A stretch of 11,218 bases of DNA, from assembly GCA_002425885.1 (NCBI GenBank), contig DINC01000246.1:10755-21972 (forward strand), in the 5' to 3' direction. The notes below the pieces were generated by a model. That model did not search any database. It was not told the origin of the DNA and worked only from the letters and a program-made list of their open reading frames with translations. This stretch comes from Spirochaetia bacterium UBA5550 (GTDB taxonomy: Bacteria > Spirochaetota > UBA4802 > UBA5550). This document shows positions 1-8,189 of the stretch, in pieces. Made by a program: the position numbers and the translations under genes. Each line of letters opens with the position of its first letter. The first letter of the stretch is position 1.

Positions 1-34
1 TATTATTTTATAAGATAATTGTGGAGGTTGGATT

Positions 35-1711
35 ATGGAAGTAAACCTGGGATTAGCTTTAATGGCATTTATTCCGATTCTGTTCACTATTGTGATAATG
101 ACTGCTTTTAACTGGCCGGCAAAAAAAGCACTACCTGTTGCCTGGCTCCTTTCTGTCCTTATTGCATATTTCACCTGGAGTATGGATCTTTATCATATTT
201 TAGGATATTCTTTGTTCGGAGTGCTGAAGGCTCTTGATGTACTTATTATTATTTTCGGCGCTATTCTTATTCTTAATACCCTGAAGCTTTCAGGCGGTAT
301 GGCAACGATTAATAATGGTTTCCTTAACATCACAGAAGATAAGCGCATTCAGGCTGTAATTATCGGCTGGATGTTCGGCGCGCTTATTGAGGGTGCAGCC
401 GGTTTCGGTACACCTGCCGCTCTTGCAGGGCCGCTCCTTGTTGGTCTCGGGTTTCCTCCTCTTGCAGCTGCAATGGTGGCGCTTATTTTCAATAGTTCAC
501 CTGTAAGCTTCGGGGCAGTGGGTACGCCCGTTTTCGGCGCCATGTCTACAATTGCCGGGAATCTCCCTAAAGATCCTGCAATTGTTGAGGGCTTTAAGCT
601 TTCTCTTGCACAGTGGACCGCGATTGGCCATTCAGTTGTGGGTATCTTTATACCGCTTCTTGCACTCTGCATGCTTACTAAATTTTTCGGGAAAGAACGT
701 TCAATTAAACCTGCATTAGAGGCGGCACCTTTTGCGATTTTTGCTGGTATCGTTTTTATTGTACCATATATGCTCATTGCTACATTACTTGGCCCTGAGC
801 TTCCATCTCTGGTTGGCGGCCTTATAGGTTTACCTATAATAGTTTTTGCTGCCAAGAAAGGTTTCCTCGTGCCTAAAAAGGCATGGCACTTTGCTGATAA
901 ATCTGAATGGGAAGAGGACTGGAAAGCTGTTATTGATACAGGTGCACTGGGGCAATCCACTATGTCACTCGTTAAGGCGTGGAGCCCTTATATCCTTATA
1001 GCACTTATTCTTATAATTACACGTATACCGGAGCTTGGCCTCAAAGCTTTTCTGTCATCACAGACAATATCTATTAAAAATATTATAGGAATAGAGGGAC
1101 TGAATTACGGTCTGCCGTATCTTTATCTTCCGGGGACAGTTCCGTTTATACTTGTCGCGATTATTACACACTTTCTGCATGGCATGAATTTTACTGAAAT
1201 TAAAACAGCATGGAAAACTTCATTCAAACAGATACTCGGCCCTGCATTTGCTCTCTTTTTCGGTGTTGCGATGGTTCAGCTTATGCTTAAATCCGGTACG
1301 AACGCAGCGGGTCTTGAGAGTATGATGACTACAATGGCTAAAGGGGTAGCGTATATTTCAGGAAGCGCTTATGTATTTGTTTCACCGTTTATCGGTGTAC
1401 TGGGAGCTTTTATATCAGGTTCAAATACTGTTTCAAATATTCTCTTTGCATCACTTCAGTTTGAAACAGCAAAAATTCTTAACATGTCAACTCTACTTAT
1501 TGTGGCACTTCAGGTAATAGGCGGAGCAGTTGGCAACATGGTCTGTGTAAACAATGTTGTTGCAGCATGCGCCACTGTCGGGACTCCCGGCGTTGAAGGT
1601 AAAATCATAAGAAGAAATGCAATTCCGATGTTTATTATGGCAATGGCTATTGCTTCTGTTTTTGCATTACTGATTTATAATGGTGTAGATCCATTTCCCC
1701 TAGGGAAATGA
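35..1711 (+). CDS. lctP: L-lactate permease family protein (LctP/LldP)
   Basis: Inner-membrane secondary transporter of the lactate permease family (TC 2.A.14), expected to import D- and L-lactate, possibly glycolate, with protons. The 558-residue product has the usual family length and is hydrophobic throughout, with many membrane segments starting near residues 5-25, 33-50 and 65-82. Family hallmarks are visible: IEGAAGFGTPAALAGP (118-133), SFGAVGTP (158-165), GAFISGSNTVSN (457-468) and a C-terminal VNNVVAACATVGTPG stretch. The ATG at 35 is preceded by GGAGG at 23-27 (7-base spacing), so the start is well supported. Only 34 bases of upstream sequence are present; they are AT-rich and may hold a -10 element, but no promoter can be assigned. 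Placement before PFOR and two lactate dehydrogenases supports lactate as substrate. Family assignment is firm; substrate specificity is inferred from context. Confidence 0.95.
   Translation: MEVNLGLALMAFIPILFTIVIMTAFNWPAKKALPVAWLLSVLIAYFTWSMDLYHILGYSLFGVLKALDVLIIIFGAILILNTLKLSGGMATINNGFLNITEDKRIQAVIIGWMFGALIEGAAGFGTPAALAGPLLVGLGFPPLAAAMVALIFNSSPVSFGAVGTPVFGAMSTIAGNLPKDPAIVEGFKLSLAQWTAIGHSVVGIFIPLLALCMLTKFFGKERSIKPALEAAPFAIFAGIVFIVPYMLIATLLGPELPSLVGGLIGLPIIVFAAKKGFLVPKKAWHFADKSEWEEDWKAVIDTGALGQSTMSLVKAWSPYILIALILIITRIPELGLKAFLSSQTISIKNIIGIEGLNYGLPYLYLPGTVPFILVAIITHFLHGMNFTEIKTAWKTSFKQILGPAFALFFGVAMVQLMLKSGTNAAGLESMMTTMAKGVAYISGSAYVFVSPFIGVLGAFISGSNTVSNILFASLQFETAKILNMSTLLIVALQVIGGAVGNMVCVNNVVAACATVGTPGVEGKIIRRNAIPMFIMAMAIASVFALLIYNGVDPFPLGK
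1692..1710 (+). other. Perfect 8-bp hairpin across the lctP stop codon
   Basis: CATTTCCC (1692-1699) and GGGAAATG (1703-1710) form a perfect 8-bp inverted repeat around a 3-base CTA loop. The right arm includes the first two bases of the TGA stop at 1709-1711. No U-tract follows directly, so this is not by itself a terminator. It may be a 3'-end RNA-stabilising structure, or the repeat may be incidental to the codons for PFPLGK. Confidence 0.5.
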
Positions 1712-1730
1712 TTAAAGTAACGCTTACTCT

Positions 1731-1768
1731 CTCCCGCGCGGGATGCCCCCATTCTCGCGGGGATTTTT
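1731..1768 (+). terminator. Probable Rho-independent terminator after lctP
   Basis: A GC-rich segment in an AT-rich gap contains CCCGCG (1733-1738), which can pair with CGCGGG (1756-1761), followed by GA and five T residues at 1764-1768. Alternative pairings exist: TCCCGCGCGGGA at 1732-1743 is a perfect 12-base palindrome, and CCCC (1747-1750) can pair with GGGG (1759-1762) to give a smaller hairpin directly before the T-tract. GC stem plus T-run supports termination or attenuation between lctP and nifJ. Efficiency is unknown, and partial read-through is plausible since the flanking genes share a pathway. Confidence 0.65.
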
Positions 1769-1770
1769 AA

Positions 1771-1807
1771 ATGCATCGTGGCAGTTTCCATTATTGCCAC
1801 AATGCAT
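1771..1807 (+). promoter_or_regulatory. Long inverted repeat in the nifJ leader
   Basis: ATGCAT-C-GTGGCA (1771-1783) is matched by TGCCAC-A-ATGCAT (1795-1807), giving 12 pairs with one C/A mismatch (1777/1801). A G·T and a T-A pair (1784/1794 and 1785/1793) extend the stem inward and leave a 7-base loop. The repeat ends 34 bases before the nifJ ATG, and no T-run follows it. It could be a regulator's operator (two outer ATGCAT arms and inner GTGGCA/TGCCAC arms), or a 5'-leader stem-loop affecting mRNA stability. I do not recognise it as a known operator. Confidence 0.55.
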
Positions 1808-1841
1808 AATATTTTGAAGTAAATATTTAAGGAGACTTAAA

Positions 1842-4800
1842 ATGTCAAAGAAATTGAAGTCAATGGATGGAAATACAGCTGCAGCGCATGTAGCCTATGC
1901 GTTCACAGAAGTAGCTGCTATTTATCCGATTACCCCATCGTCAACAATGGCGGAGCTGATTGACGAATGGGCAGCATATGATAAGAAAAATATCTTCGGG
2001 AATATAGTAAAGGTTGCAGAGATGCAGTCAGAGGCAGGCGCGGCAGGAGCTGTACACGGTTCACTGCAGAGCGGAGCGCTGACTACTACCTTTACCGCAT
2101 CCCAGGGCCTTCTTCTTATGATACCAAATATGTATAAAATTTCCGGAGAACTTTTACCGGGAGTTTTTCATGTAACCGCGCGAACACTTGCAGCGCAGGC
2201 GCTTTCAATTTTCGGAGACCATTCAGACATTTACGCAGTAAGGCAGACAGGTTTTGCGATGCTTGCCAGCGGAAGTGTTCAGGAGGTAATGGATCTTGCG
2301 GGCATAGCGCACCTTGCTTCAATAAAGACAAGAGTGCCGTTCCTTCATTTTTTTGACGGATTCAGGACATCACATGAAATCCAGAAGATTGAAGTGATGG
2401 ATTATGAGGATCTTGAAAAAATGATCGATTATGATGCCCTTAATGAATTCAAGAACAGGGCGCTTAATCCGGAGAATTCATGTACAAGGGGAACAGCTCA
2501 GAATCCTGATATATTCTTCCAGGCAAGAGAGGCAAGCAACAAGTACTATGAAAAACTTGATGATACTGTAAATGATTACATGCAGCAGATCAGCAAGGTG
2601 ACGGGGAGAGAGTACAAGCCATTCACATACTACGGAGCACCTGATGCAGAGAATATCATCATTGCAATGGGCTCAGTAACAGAAACTATAAAAGAGGTAA
2701 TTGACTACCTCGGAGCAAAAGGTGAGAAAGTAGGACTCGTATCAGTACATCTCTACAGACCCTTCTCTGCCAAGTATCTTTTTAATGTACTGCCGAAAAG
2801 CGTTAAAAGAATCGCAGTACTCGACAGAACAAAGGAGCCCGGCGCAAACGGCGAGCCGCTATATCTTGACGTAAGGGATGTATTCTATAACAGGCCCGGA
2901 GCGCCGCTGATCGTCGGCGGAAGATACGGACTCAGCTCAAAGGATACAACGCCTGCGCAGATGCTTGCAGTATATGAAAACCTTAAGCTTCCTGAACCTA
3001 AAAACGGCTTCACAGTGGGGATCGTGGATGACGTAACATTCAAGTCGCTTCCAATGGGCGAGAATGTCAGCGTAACACCTCCAGGAACAATTGAAGCAAA
3101 ATTTTACGGGCTTGGTTCTGACGGAACAGTTGGAGCGAACAAAAACTCCATCAAGATCATTGGTGATACAACTGACATGTATTCACAGGCATACTTTGCC
3201 TATGACTCCAAGAAGTCAGGCGGTATAACAGTATCACACCTCCGTTTCGGGGAGAAGCCTATCAGGTCAACATATCTCATCAATAACGCGGACTTTGTAG
3301 CGTGTCACGTACCGTCATATATCCATAAGTATGACATGCTGAGAGGAATCAAGAAAGGGGGGACATTCCTCCTTAACACAATGATGAGTAAAGAAGAGGT
3401 AATAAAAAACCTCCCTGATAAGATGAAGCTTGATCTTGCAAAGAATGAAATCAACTTCTACATAATAAATGCCACAGAGATAGCTGAAAAGCTGGGTCTC
3501 GGCACAAGAACAAACACCATCATGCAGGCGGCATTCTTTAAACTCGCGAATGTAATACCATACGAGAAAGCAGTAACAGAGATGAAGAATGCGATTAAGA
3601 AATCGTACGGCAAGAAAGGTGATGATGTTGTTAAGATGAACAACGCGGCTGTAGACAGCGGCGCTGAAGGCCTTGTGAAGATCGATATACCTGCTGAATG
3701 GAAAACCATAGCATGTAAGGCGGAAACAAGGGCAGATGTACCAGAATTTATCAGCAAAATCATGGAACCGATAAACAGACAGGAGGGGGATCTCCTCCCT
3801 GTGAGCGCGTTTATGGATATGCCTGATGGAACATTCCCTGCGGGAACAACAGCGTATGAGAAGAGGGGTATAGCAGTTAACGTACCTGAGTGGATACCTG
3901 ATAACTGTATCCAGTGTAACCAGTGCGCCTATGTATGTCCCCACGCTGTAATCAGACCGTTCCTCCTTGACGAGAAGGAAGCTGCTGCAGCACCAAAAGG
4001 GATAAAACTTGTTGATGCAAAAGGTAAAGGATTTGAAGGCCTTAAATTCAAGATCCAGATATCTCCCCTTGACTGTACCGGATGCGGAAACTGCGCGCAG
4101 GTATGCCCTGCAAAAGATAAAGCACTTGTGATGAAACACCTTGAAACACAGCTTTCTGAGGCAGAAAACTGGAACTACATGGCTGAGAAAGTAACATACA
4201 AGGATAATATCCTTCCAAAGAACACTGTTAAGGGGAGCCAGTTCTCACAGCCTCTATTTGAATTCTCAGGAGCATGCGCAGGCTGCGGTGAGACACCGTA
4301 CATCAAACTTATAACCCAGCTTGTGGGTGACAGGATGATGGTTGCTAACGCCACAGGGTGCTCGTCAATTTATGGCGGTTCAGCTCCGGCAACACCATAC
4401 TGCAGAAACAAAGCAGGGCAGGGACCCGCATGGGCAAACTCACTCTTTGAGGACAACGCTGAATACGGATTCGGAATGAATCTTGGCGTAGAGCAGATGA
4501 AGGTAAGGATTAACGATCTTTCACTTCAGTATGAGTCAGAGGGCTCCTCATCTGAACTTAAAGCTCTTCTTAAAGAGTGGAGAGAGAATAAGAACAATGC
4601 TGAGAAGACAAAGGAACTGAAGGAGAAACTTATACCGCTCCTTGAGAAAGAGAGCGCGAAATCAGCAAAAGAGATACTTAAACTGAAACAGTATATAGTG
4701 AAGAAATCGATATGGATCTTCGGCGGAGACGGCTGGGCGTACGACATCGGCTTCGGCGGACTTGATCATGTAATCGCTTCCGGTGAGGATGTGAACATAC

Positions 4801-5360
4801 TTGTAATGGATACAGAAGTGTATTCTAACACCGGCGGTCAGTCATCAAAGGCAACACCAACCGCTGCTGTAGCAAAATTTGCAGCTTCAGGGAAGAAGAT
4901 CCGGAAGAAAGACCTCGGCATGATTGCAATGTCTTATGGATATGTGTACGTTGCCCAGGTTTCCATGGGAGCAAACCATGCACAGTACCTTAAAGCGGTA
5001 ATGGAAGCTGAAGCATATCCCGGGCCGTCACTTATAATAGCTTATGCGCCTTGTATTAACCACGGGCTGAGAGCCGGAATGGGTAAATCGCAGCTTGAGG
5101 CAAAACTTGCAGTTGAGTGCGGCTACTGGAGTCTTTACAGGTACAATCCGCTTCTTGAGGAGGAAGGGAAGAATCCGTTTATCCTTGATTCCAAAGAGGC
5201 AGACTACAGCAAGTTCCAGGATTTCCTCATGGGTGAAGTGCGTTACACTTCACTGAAGAAGGAGTTCCCCGGTAAAGCTGATGATCTGTTTAAGGCTGCA
5301 GAAGAGAATGCGAAGTGGAGACTGAAAAACTACAAAAGACTGGCATCGGCTGGTGAATAG
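1842..5360 (+). CDS. nifJ: Pyruvate:ferredoxin (flavodoxin) oxidoreductase, single-chain PFOR
   Basis: Cytoplasmic homodimeric enzyme that converts pyruvate, CoA and oxidised ferredoxin or flavodoxin to acetyl-CoA, CO2 and reduced carrier, using thiamine diphosphate and three [4Fe-4S] clusters. The 1172-residue chain shows the full fused order: pyrimidine-binding N-domain (YPITPSS at 28-34, T31, E64, R114), transketolase-C-like domain near 265-410, gamma/EKR domain near 430-640, two-cluster ferredoxin domain (C689/692/695/699 and C745/748/751/755), and the C-terminal ThDP domain with proximal-cluster ligands C812, C815, C840 and C1071, GGDGWAYD (D963) and YSNTGG (994-999). These positions coincide with the numbering I recall for Desulfovibrio africanus PFOR, but the extra C-terminal domain VII of that enzyme (about 60 residues) is absent. 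The start is set by AAGGAG at 1829-1834, 7 bases before ATG. It is an isolated gene between a terminator-like element and glcD. Confidence 0.97.
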   Translation: MSKKLKSMDGNTAAAHVAYAFTEVAAIYPITPSSTMAELIDEWAAYDKKNIFGNIVKVAEMQSEAGAAGAVHGSLQSGALTTTFTASQGLLLMIPNMYKISGELLPGVFHVTARTLAAQALSIFGDHSDIYAVRQTGFAMLASGSVQEVMDLAGIAHLASIKTRVPFLHFFDGFRTSHEIQKIEVMDYEDLEKMIDYDALNEFKNRALNPENSCTRGTAQNPDIFFQAREASNKYYEKLDDTVNDYMQQISKVTGREYKPFTYYGAPDAENIIIAMGSVTETIKEVIDYLGAKGEKVGLVSVHLYRPFSAKYLFNVLPKSVKRIAVLDRTKEPGANGEPLYLDVRDVFYNRPGAPLIVGGRYGLSSKDTTPAQMLAVYENLKLPEPKNGFTVGIVDDVTFKSLPMGENVSVTPPGTIEAKFYGLGSDGTVGANKNSIKIIGDTTDMYSQAYFAYDSKKSGGITVSHLRFGEKPIRSTYLINNADFVACHVPSYIHKYDMLRGIKKGGTFLLNTMMSKEEVIKNLPDKMKLDLAKNEINFYIINATEIAEKLGLGTRTNTIMQAAFFKLANVIPYEKAVTEMKNAIKKSYGKKGDDVVKMNNAAVDSGAEGLVKIDIPAEWKTIACKAETRADVPEFISKIMEPINRQEGDLLPVSAFMDMPDGTFPAGTTAYEKRGIAVNVPEWIPDNCIQCNQCAYVCPHAVIRPFLLDEKEAAAAPKGIKLVDAKGKGFEGLKFKIQISPLDCTGCGNCAQVCPAKDKALVMKHLETQLSEAENWNYMAEKVTYKDNILPKNTVKGSQFSQPLFEFSGACAGCGETPYIKLITQLVGDRMMVANATGCSSIYGGSAPATPYCRNKAGQGPAWANSLFEDNAEYGFGMNLGVEQMKVRINDLSLQYESEGSSSELKALLKEWRENKNNAEKTKELKEKLIPLLEKESAKSAKEILKLKQYIVKKSIWIFGGDGWAYDIGFGGLDHVIASGEDVNILVMDTEVYSNTGGQSSKATPTAAVAKFAASGKKIRKKDLGMIAMSYGYVYVAQVSMGANHAQYLKAVMEAEAYPGPSLIIAYAPCINHGLRAGMGKSQLEAKLAVECGYWSLYRYNPLLEEEGKNPFILDSKEADYSKFQDFLMGEVRYTSLKKEFPGKADDLFKAAEENAKWRLKNYKRLASAGE

Positions 5361-5408
5361 AATTCATTACGAGGGTTCTAAAAAATAATTAAGGTCAGGA
5401 GAACTATC

Positions 5409-6797
5409 ATGGATAAAAACTTAATAAATGAACTGGTTTCTCTTTTAGGCAAGGATAATGTCCTTACCAGTAAAGAGGATAAGATAAATTATTCTTATGA
5501 TGCGACACCGGATGTTCAGCGTTATGAACCAGATGTCATTGTCACGCCTGCCTCAAAAGAAGATGTAATCAGACTTGTAAAGATAGCTGCTAAACATAAA
5601 ATTCCTCTTGTTACGCGGGGTGCAGGTACAAATCTCAGTGGAGGTACTATACCAGTTGATGGAGGAATAGTTCTCTCAATGCTGAATTTAGATAGAATAA
5701 TTGAGGTTGATTCTGCAAATCTCACTGCAACAGTTGAACCCGGCCTTGTAATACAGAGGCTCAATGAAGCAGCAGCGGCCTACGGATTGATTTATCCGCC
5801 TGATCCGGGCACAGTGACCACTGCAACAATGGGCGGTTCAGTCAGTGAATGTTCAGGGGGACTCAGGGGCCTGAAGTATGGTGTTACCAAGGATTATGTC
5901 ATGGGCCTTGAAATTGTAATGCCGGATGGTGAAGTTATACATACAGGCGGAAAAACAGTTAAAAATGTCAGCGGGTATGATCTTACCAAACTTTTCACAG
6001 GATCTGAAGGTACACTGGGTATAATCACAGAAATAATTGTGAAGCTTATTCCTGCTCCAAAATTCAGGAGGAGTATGCTTGTGATATTTGATAATCTTGA
6101 TAATGCAGGTAAAACGATAGCTGATATCATAAGTAATAAAGTTATACCGGCAACTCTGGAAATAATGGACAACGTTACTATCCGTACTGTTGAGAATTAT
6201 TCAAAGATCGGTCTCCCTGTTGATGCTGAAGCTGTTCTTGTAATAGAAGTAGATGGTAGTATCGAGAATGTTGTTCTTAATGAATTTGAAACTGTTAAGT
6301 CAATATGCACAGGAAACGGAGCAGTCTCAGTAAAGCTTGCAGAGAGTGATGCTGACAGAGATGCAATCTTTGCGGCAAGAAGAGCAGCTTTACCGGCACT
6401 TGCCCAGGTTAAACCTACAACAATTCTTGAAGATGCAACAGTTCCGAGAAGCAGAATTCCTGAAATGCTTAAAGCAATTAAAACAATAGGTGAAAAGTAT
6501 AAGATCAGAATCGGTACTTTCGGCCACGCCGGCGATGGAAATCTTCATCCTACTATTTTAACAGATGAATCTGATAAAGAGGAGATGGAGAGGGTACATA
6601 AGGCAATAGACGAGATATTCAGTACTGCCATAAATCTTGGAGGTACTCTATCCGGTGAGCATGGGATAGGGATGGCTAAATCTAAGTATATGGAAATGCA
6701 GTTCGGAAAATCAGGTATGGATGTAATGAAGAAGATTAAGCAGGCCCTGGATCCTGATAATATTATGAATCCGGGTAAGGTTTTCTGGAGGGGCTGA
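5409..6797 (+). CDS. glcD: FAD-binding D-2-hydroxyacid (D-lactate/glycolate) dehydrogenase, GlcD-like
   Basis: Flavoprotein of the VAO/PCMH fold that oxidises a D-2-hydroxyacid, most likely D-lactate to pyruvate here. The 462-residue product has an N-terminal FAD_binding_4 domain (about 40-215) with RGAGTNLSGG (70-79), PDPGTVTTATMGG (131-143) and SGYDLTKLFTGSEGTLG (188-204). The C-terminal FAD-oxidase domain contains HAGDGNLHP (373-381), SGEHGIG (415-421) and the closing DPDNIMNPGK segment. Length is normal for the family. ATG 5409 follows AGGAGA at 5397-5402. The 48-base gap after nifJ shows no hairpin, so co-transcription with nifJ is plausible. The next gene starts 2 bases after this stop, which fits a GlcD-GlcF enzyme pair. 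Glycolate cannot be excluded as a substrate from sequence; the permease and PFOR neighbours favour D-lactate. Confidence 0.92.
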   Translation: MDKNLINELVSLLGKDNVLTSKEDKINYSYDATPDVQRYEPDVIVTPASKEDVIRLVKIAAKHKIPLVTRGAGTNLSGGTIPVDGGIVLSMLNLDRIIEVDSANLTATVEPGLVIQRLNEAAAAYGLIYPPDPGTVTTATMGGSVSECSGGLRGLKYGVTKDYVMGLEIVMPDGEVIHTGGKTVKNVSGYDLTKLFTGSEGTLGIITEIIVKLIPAPKFRRSMLVIFDNLDNAGKTIADIISNKVIPATLEIMDNVTIRTVENYSKIGLPVDAEAVLVIEVDGSIENVVLNEFETVKSICTGNGAVSVKLAESDADRDAIFAARRAALPALAQVKPTTILEDATVPRSRIPEMLKAIKTIGEKYKIRIGTFGHAGDGNLHPTILTDESDKEEMERVHKAIDEIFSTAINLGGTLSGEHGIGMAKSKYMEMQFGKSGMDVMKKIKQALDPDNIMNPGKVFWRG

Positions 6798-6799
6798 TT

Positions 6800-8098
6800 A
6801 TGACAGTATATGATTCTATAGATGAAGTAAGGGACGAGTTGCTGAAATGTATGAAGTGCGGCAACTGCATGGAGGTCTGTCCGGTTTATATTGAGACTAA
6901 GAAAGAGGGCTCTGTTGCACGAGGGAAAATAAGGCTCATTGACGCTCTGTTAAATGGTGATCTTGATTATACAGAGGGACTTGAGGAGAGGATCGGTTTA
7001 TGCCTCACATGTATGGCCTGTGTTGCTAAATGTCCATGCGGAGTAAAGGTTGATAAAATTATTTTCGGCGCAAGGGCAGCTATTGTGAAAAACAGGGGAC
7101 TCCACCCTGTAAAGAAAGCCATATTCTCAGTGGTTAAACGTCCGAAGCTTTTTAACCTCGGTATGATTGCAGGGAGTAAATTACAGGGCCTTGCATTTAA
7201 AAAACATGTATCTGTAACAGGAGCTCATCCGAGATTCCCCTTCGGGCTCGACATGAGGAGAATAATACCTCCGCTTGCGGCAAAACCTCTCAGAAGCCAG
7301 CTGCCTGAAGTGATAAAGGTTCCAAATCCTGTAAAAAAAGCGGCATTCTTTACAGGGTGCAGCATGAATTTTCTTTATGCCGATGCCGGCCTGGCGCTGG
7401 TTGAAGTTCTGAAAAAAAATAATGTGGAGCTCACAGTGCCGAAGGAGCAGCATTGCTGTGGTATGCCTTTACTTGCCCACGGTGATGCGGAGACAGTGCT
7501 GCAGATGGCGAAATCTCATGTGGATATTTTCAGCAAGCTCGATGTTGAACACATAATAACAGTATGCGGCTCAGGCGGGACAATGTTTCAGCACCATTAC
7601 GTGGATATGCTTAAGGATGACCCTGAATACGCGGAAAAGGCACGCAGGGTCGCAGACAAGATTATTGATATTTCTGATTATATAGTTACAGTTATAGGAC
7701 TCGACGAATCTAAACTCGGTACTCTCAATATGACAGTTACATATCATGACCCGTGTCACCTTAACAGGGGAATGGGAGTTAAAGATTCGCCAAGAATAAT
7801 TCTCAAAAAGATCCCGGGGCTGAAATTTGTCGAGATGAAAAACGCCGACAGGTGCTGCGGCAGTGCAGGATCATTCAGTCTCACACACTATGATCTGTCA
7901 ATGGATATTCACAGGCATAAATCTGATGCCATTAAAGCAACAGAAGCTGATGCAGTGACAACAGGTTGCGGGTCCTGTATAATGCAGCTTGCGGACGGTA
8001 TGAACCGCTTTAATATGAATCTGCCGGTGTATTATACAATACAGATACTTGCAAAATCATATGAAGCAAAAGAGATGGAAAAGAAGCAGAAGAGTTAA
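6800..8098 (+). CDS. glcF: GlcF-like iron-sulfur subunit of D-lactate/glycolate dehydrogenase
   Basis: Electron-transfer partner of the upstream flavoprotein, likely passing electrons from D-lactate toward quinone or another carrier. The 432 residues contain two [4Fe-4S] ferredoxin motifs (C17/20/23/27 and C68/71/74/78), a linker, and two CCG (cysteine-rich, HdrB-like) domains. The first CCG domain has C187, C219-C220 and C256; the second has C319, C352-C353, C390 and C393. The first domain ends in CGSGG (256-260) where CxxC is expected, so the last cluster cysteine is glycine (position 259), whereas the second domain is complete. No signal peptide or membrane helix is apparent. The ribosome binding site GGAGGGG (6787-6793) lies inside the last codons of glcD, indicating translational coupling. 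Residues 98-230 align by eye with the LutB-LutA fusion encoded downstream. Confidence 0.92.
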   Translation: MTVYDSIDEVRDELLKCMKCGNCMEVCPVYIETKKEGSVARGKIRLIDALLNGDLDYTEGLEERIGLCLTCMACVAKCPCGVKVDKIIFGARAAIVKNRGLHPVKKAIFSVVKRPKLFNLGMIAGSKLQGLAFKKHVSVTGAHPRFPFGLDMRRIIPPLAAKPLRSQLPEVIKVPNPVKKAAFFTGCSMNFLYADAGLALVEVLKKNNVELTVPKEQHCCGMPLLAHGDAETVLQMAKSHVDIFSKLDVEHIITVCGSGGTMFQHHYVDMLKDDPEYAEKARRVADKIIDISDYIVTVIGLDESKLGTLNMTVTYHDPCHLNRGMGVKDSPRIILKKIPGLKFVEMKNADRCCGSAGSFSLTHYDLSMDIHRHKSDAIKATEADAVTTGCGSCIMQLADGMNRFNMNLPVYYTIQILAKSYEAKEMEKKQKS

Positions 8099-8112
8099 TA
8101 CTTTTAAAAGAT

Positions 8113-8155
8113 GCAGGTGAAACTGATTCATATATAACGGATCAGTTTCTCCTGC
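8113..8155 (+). terminator. Strong stem-loop between glcF and lutC, possible attenuator
   Basis: Bases 8113-8129 pair with 8139-8155: GCAGG/CCTGC, one T/T mismatch (8118/8150), then GAAACTGAT/ATCAGTTTC, a T·G wobble and a C-G pair, around a 9-base AT-rich loop (8130-8138). The downstream flank is T-rich (TTTGTTGT) but lacks an uninterrupted T-run directly after the stem, so termination may be partial. It sits exactly between the D-lactate and L-lactate gene pairs. An RNA-processing or stability role is the alternative. Confidence 0.55.
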
Positions 8156-8189
8156 TTTGTTGTCAGAGTAATTTTTTTGGAGGCTGTTT

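Noticed and set aside
349..960. Open frame of 203 codons on the minus strand inside lctP
   Set aside because: It overlaps the most conserved part of the permease, and its low-complexity Ala/Pro/Ser composition mirrors the sense strand. There is no independent evidence for it.
1779..1797. Sigma-54 promoter (TGGCA ... TTGC) before nifJ
   Set aside because: The GG and GC elements are 16 bases apart instead of the required 12, and both belong to the arms of the inverted repeat, which explains the resemblance.
3315..4139. Open frame of 274 codons on the minus strand inside nifJ
   Set aside because: It lies wholly within the strongly conserved PFOR frame. Its translation is rich in Cys, Tyr and Phe with no recognisable domain, and it is a by-product of the sense codons.
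4533..4680. Glu/Lys-rich segment in PFOR as a possible insertion
   Set aside because: Residue numbering on both sides still matches the D. africanus enzyme, so this charged helical stretch is a normal part of the domain rather than an insert.
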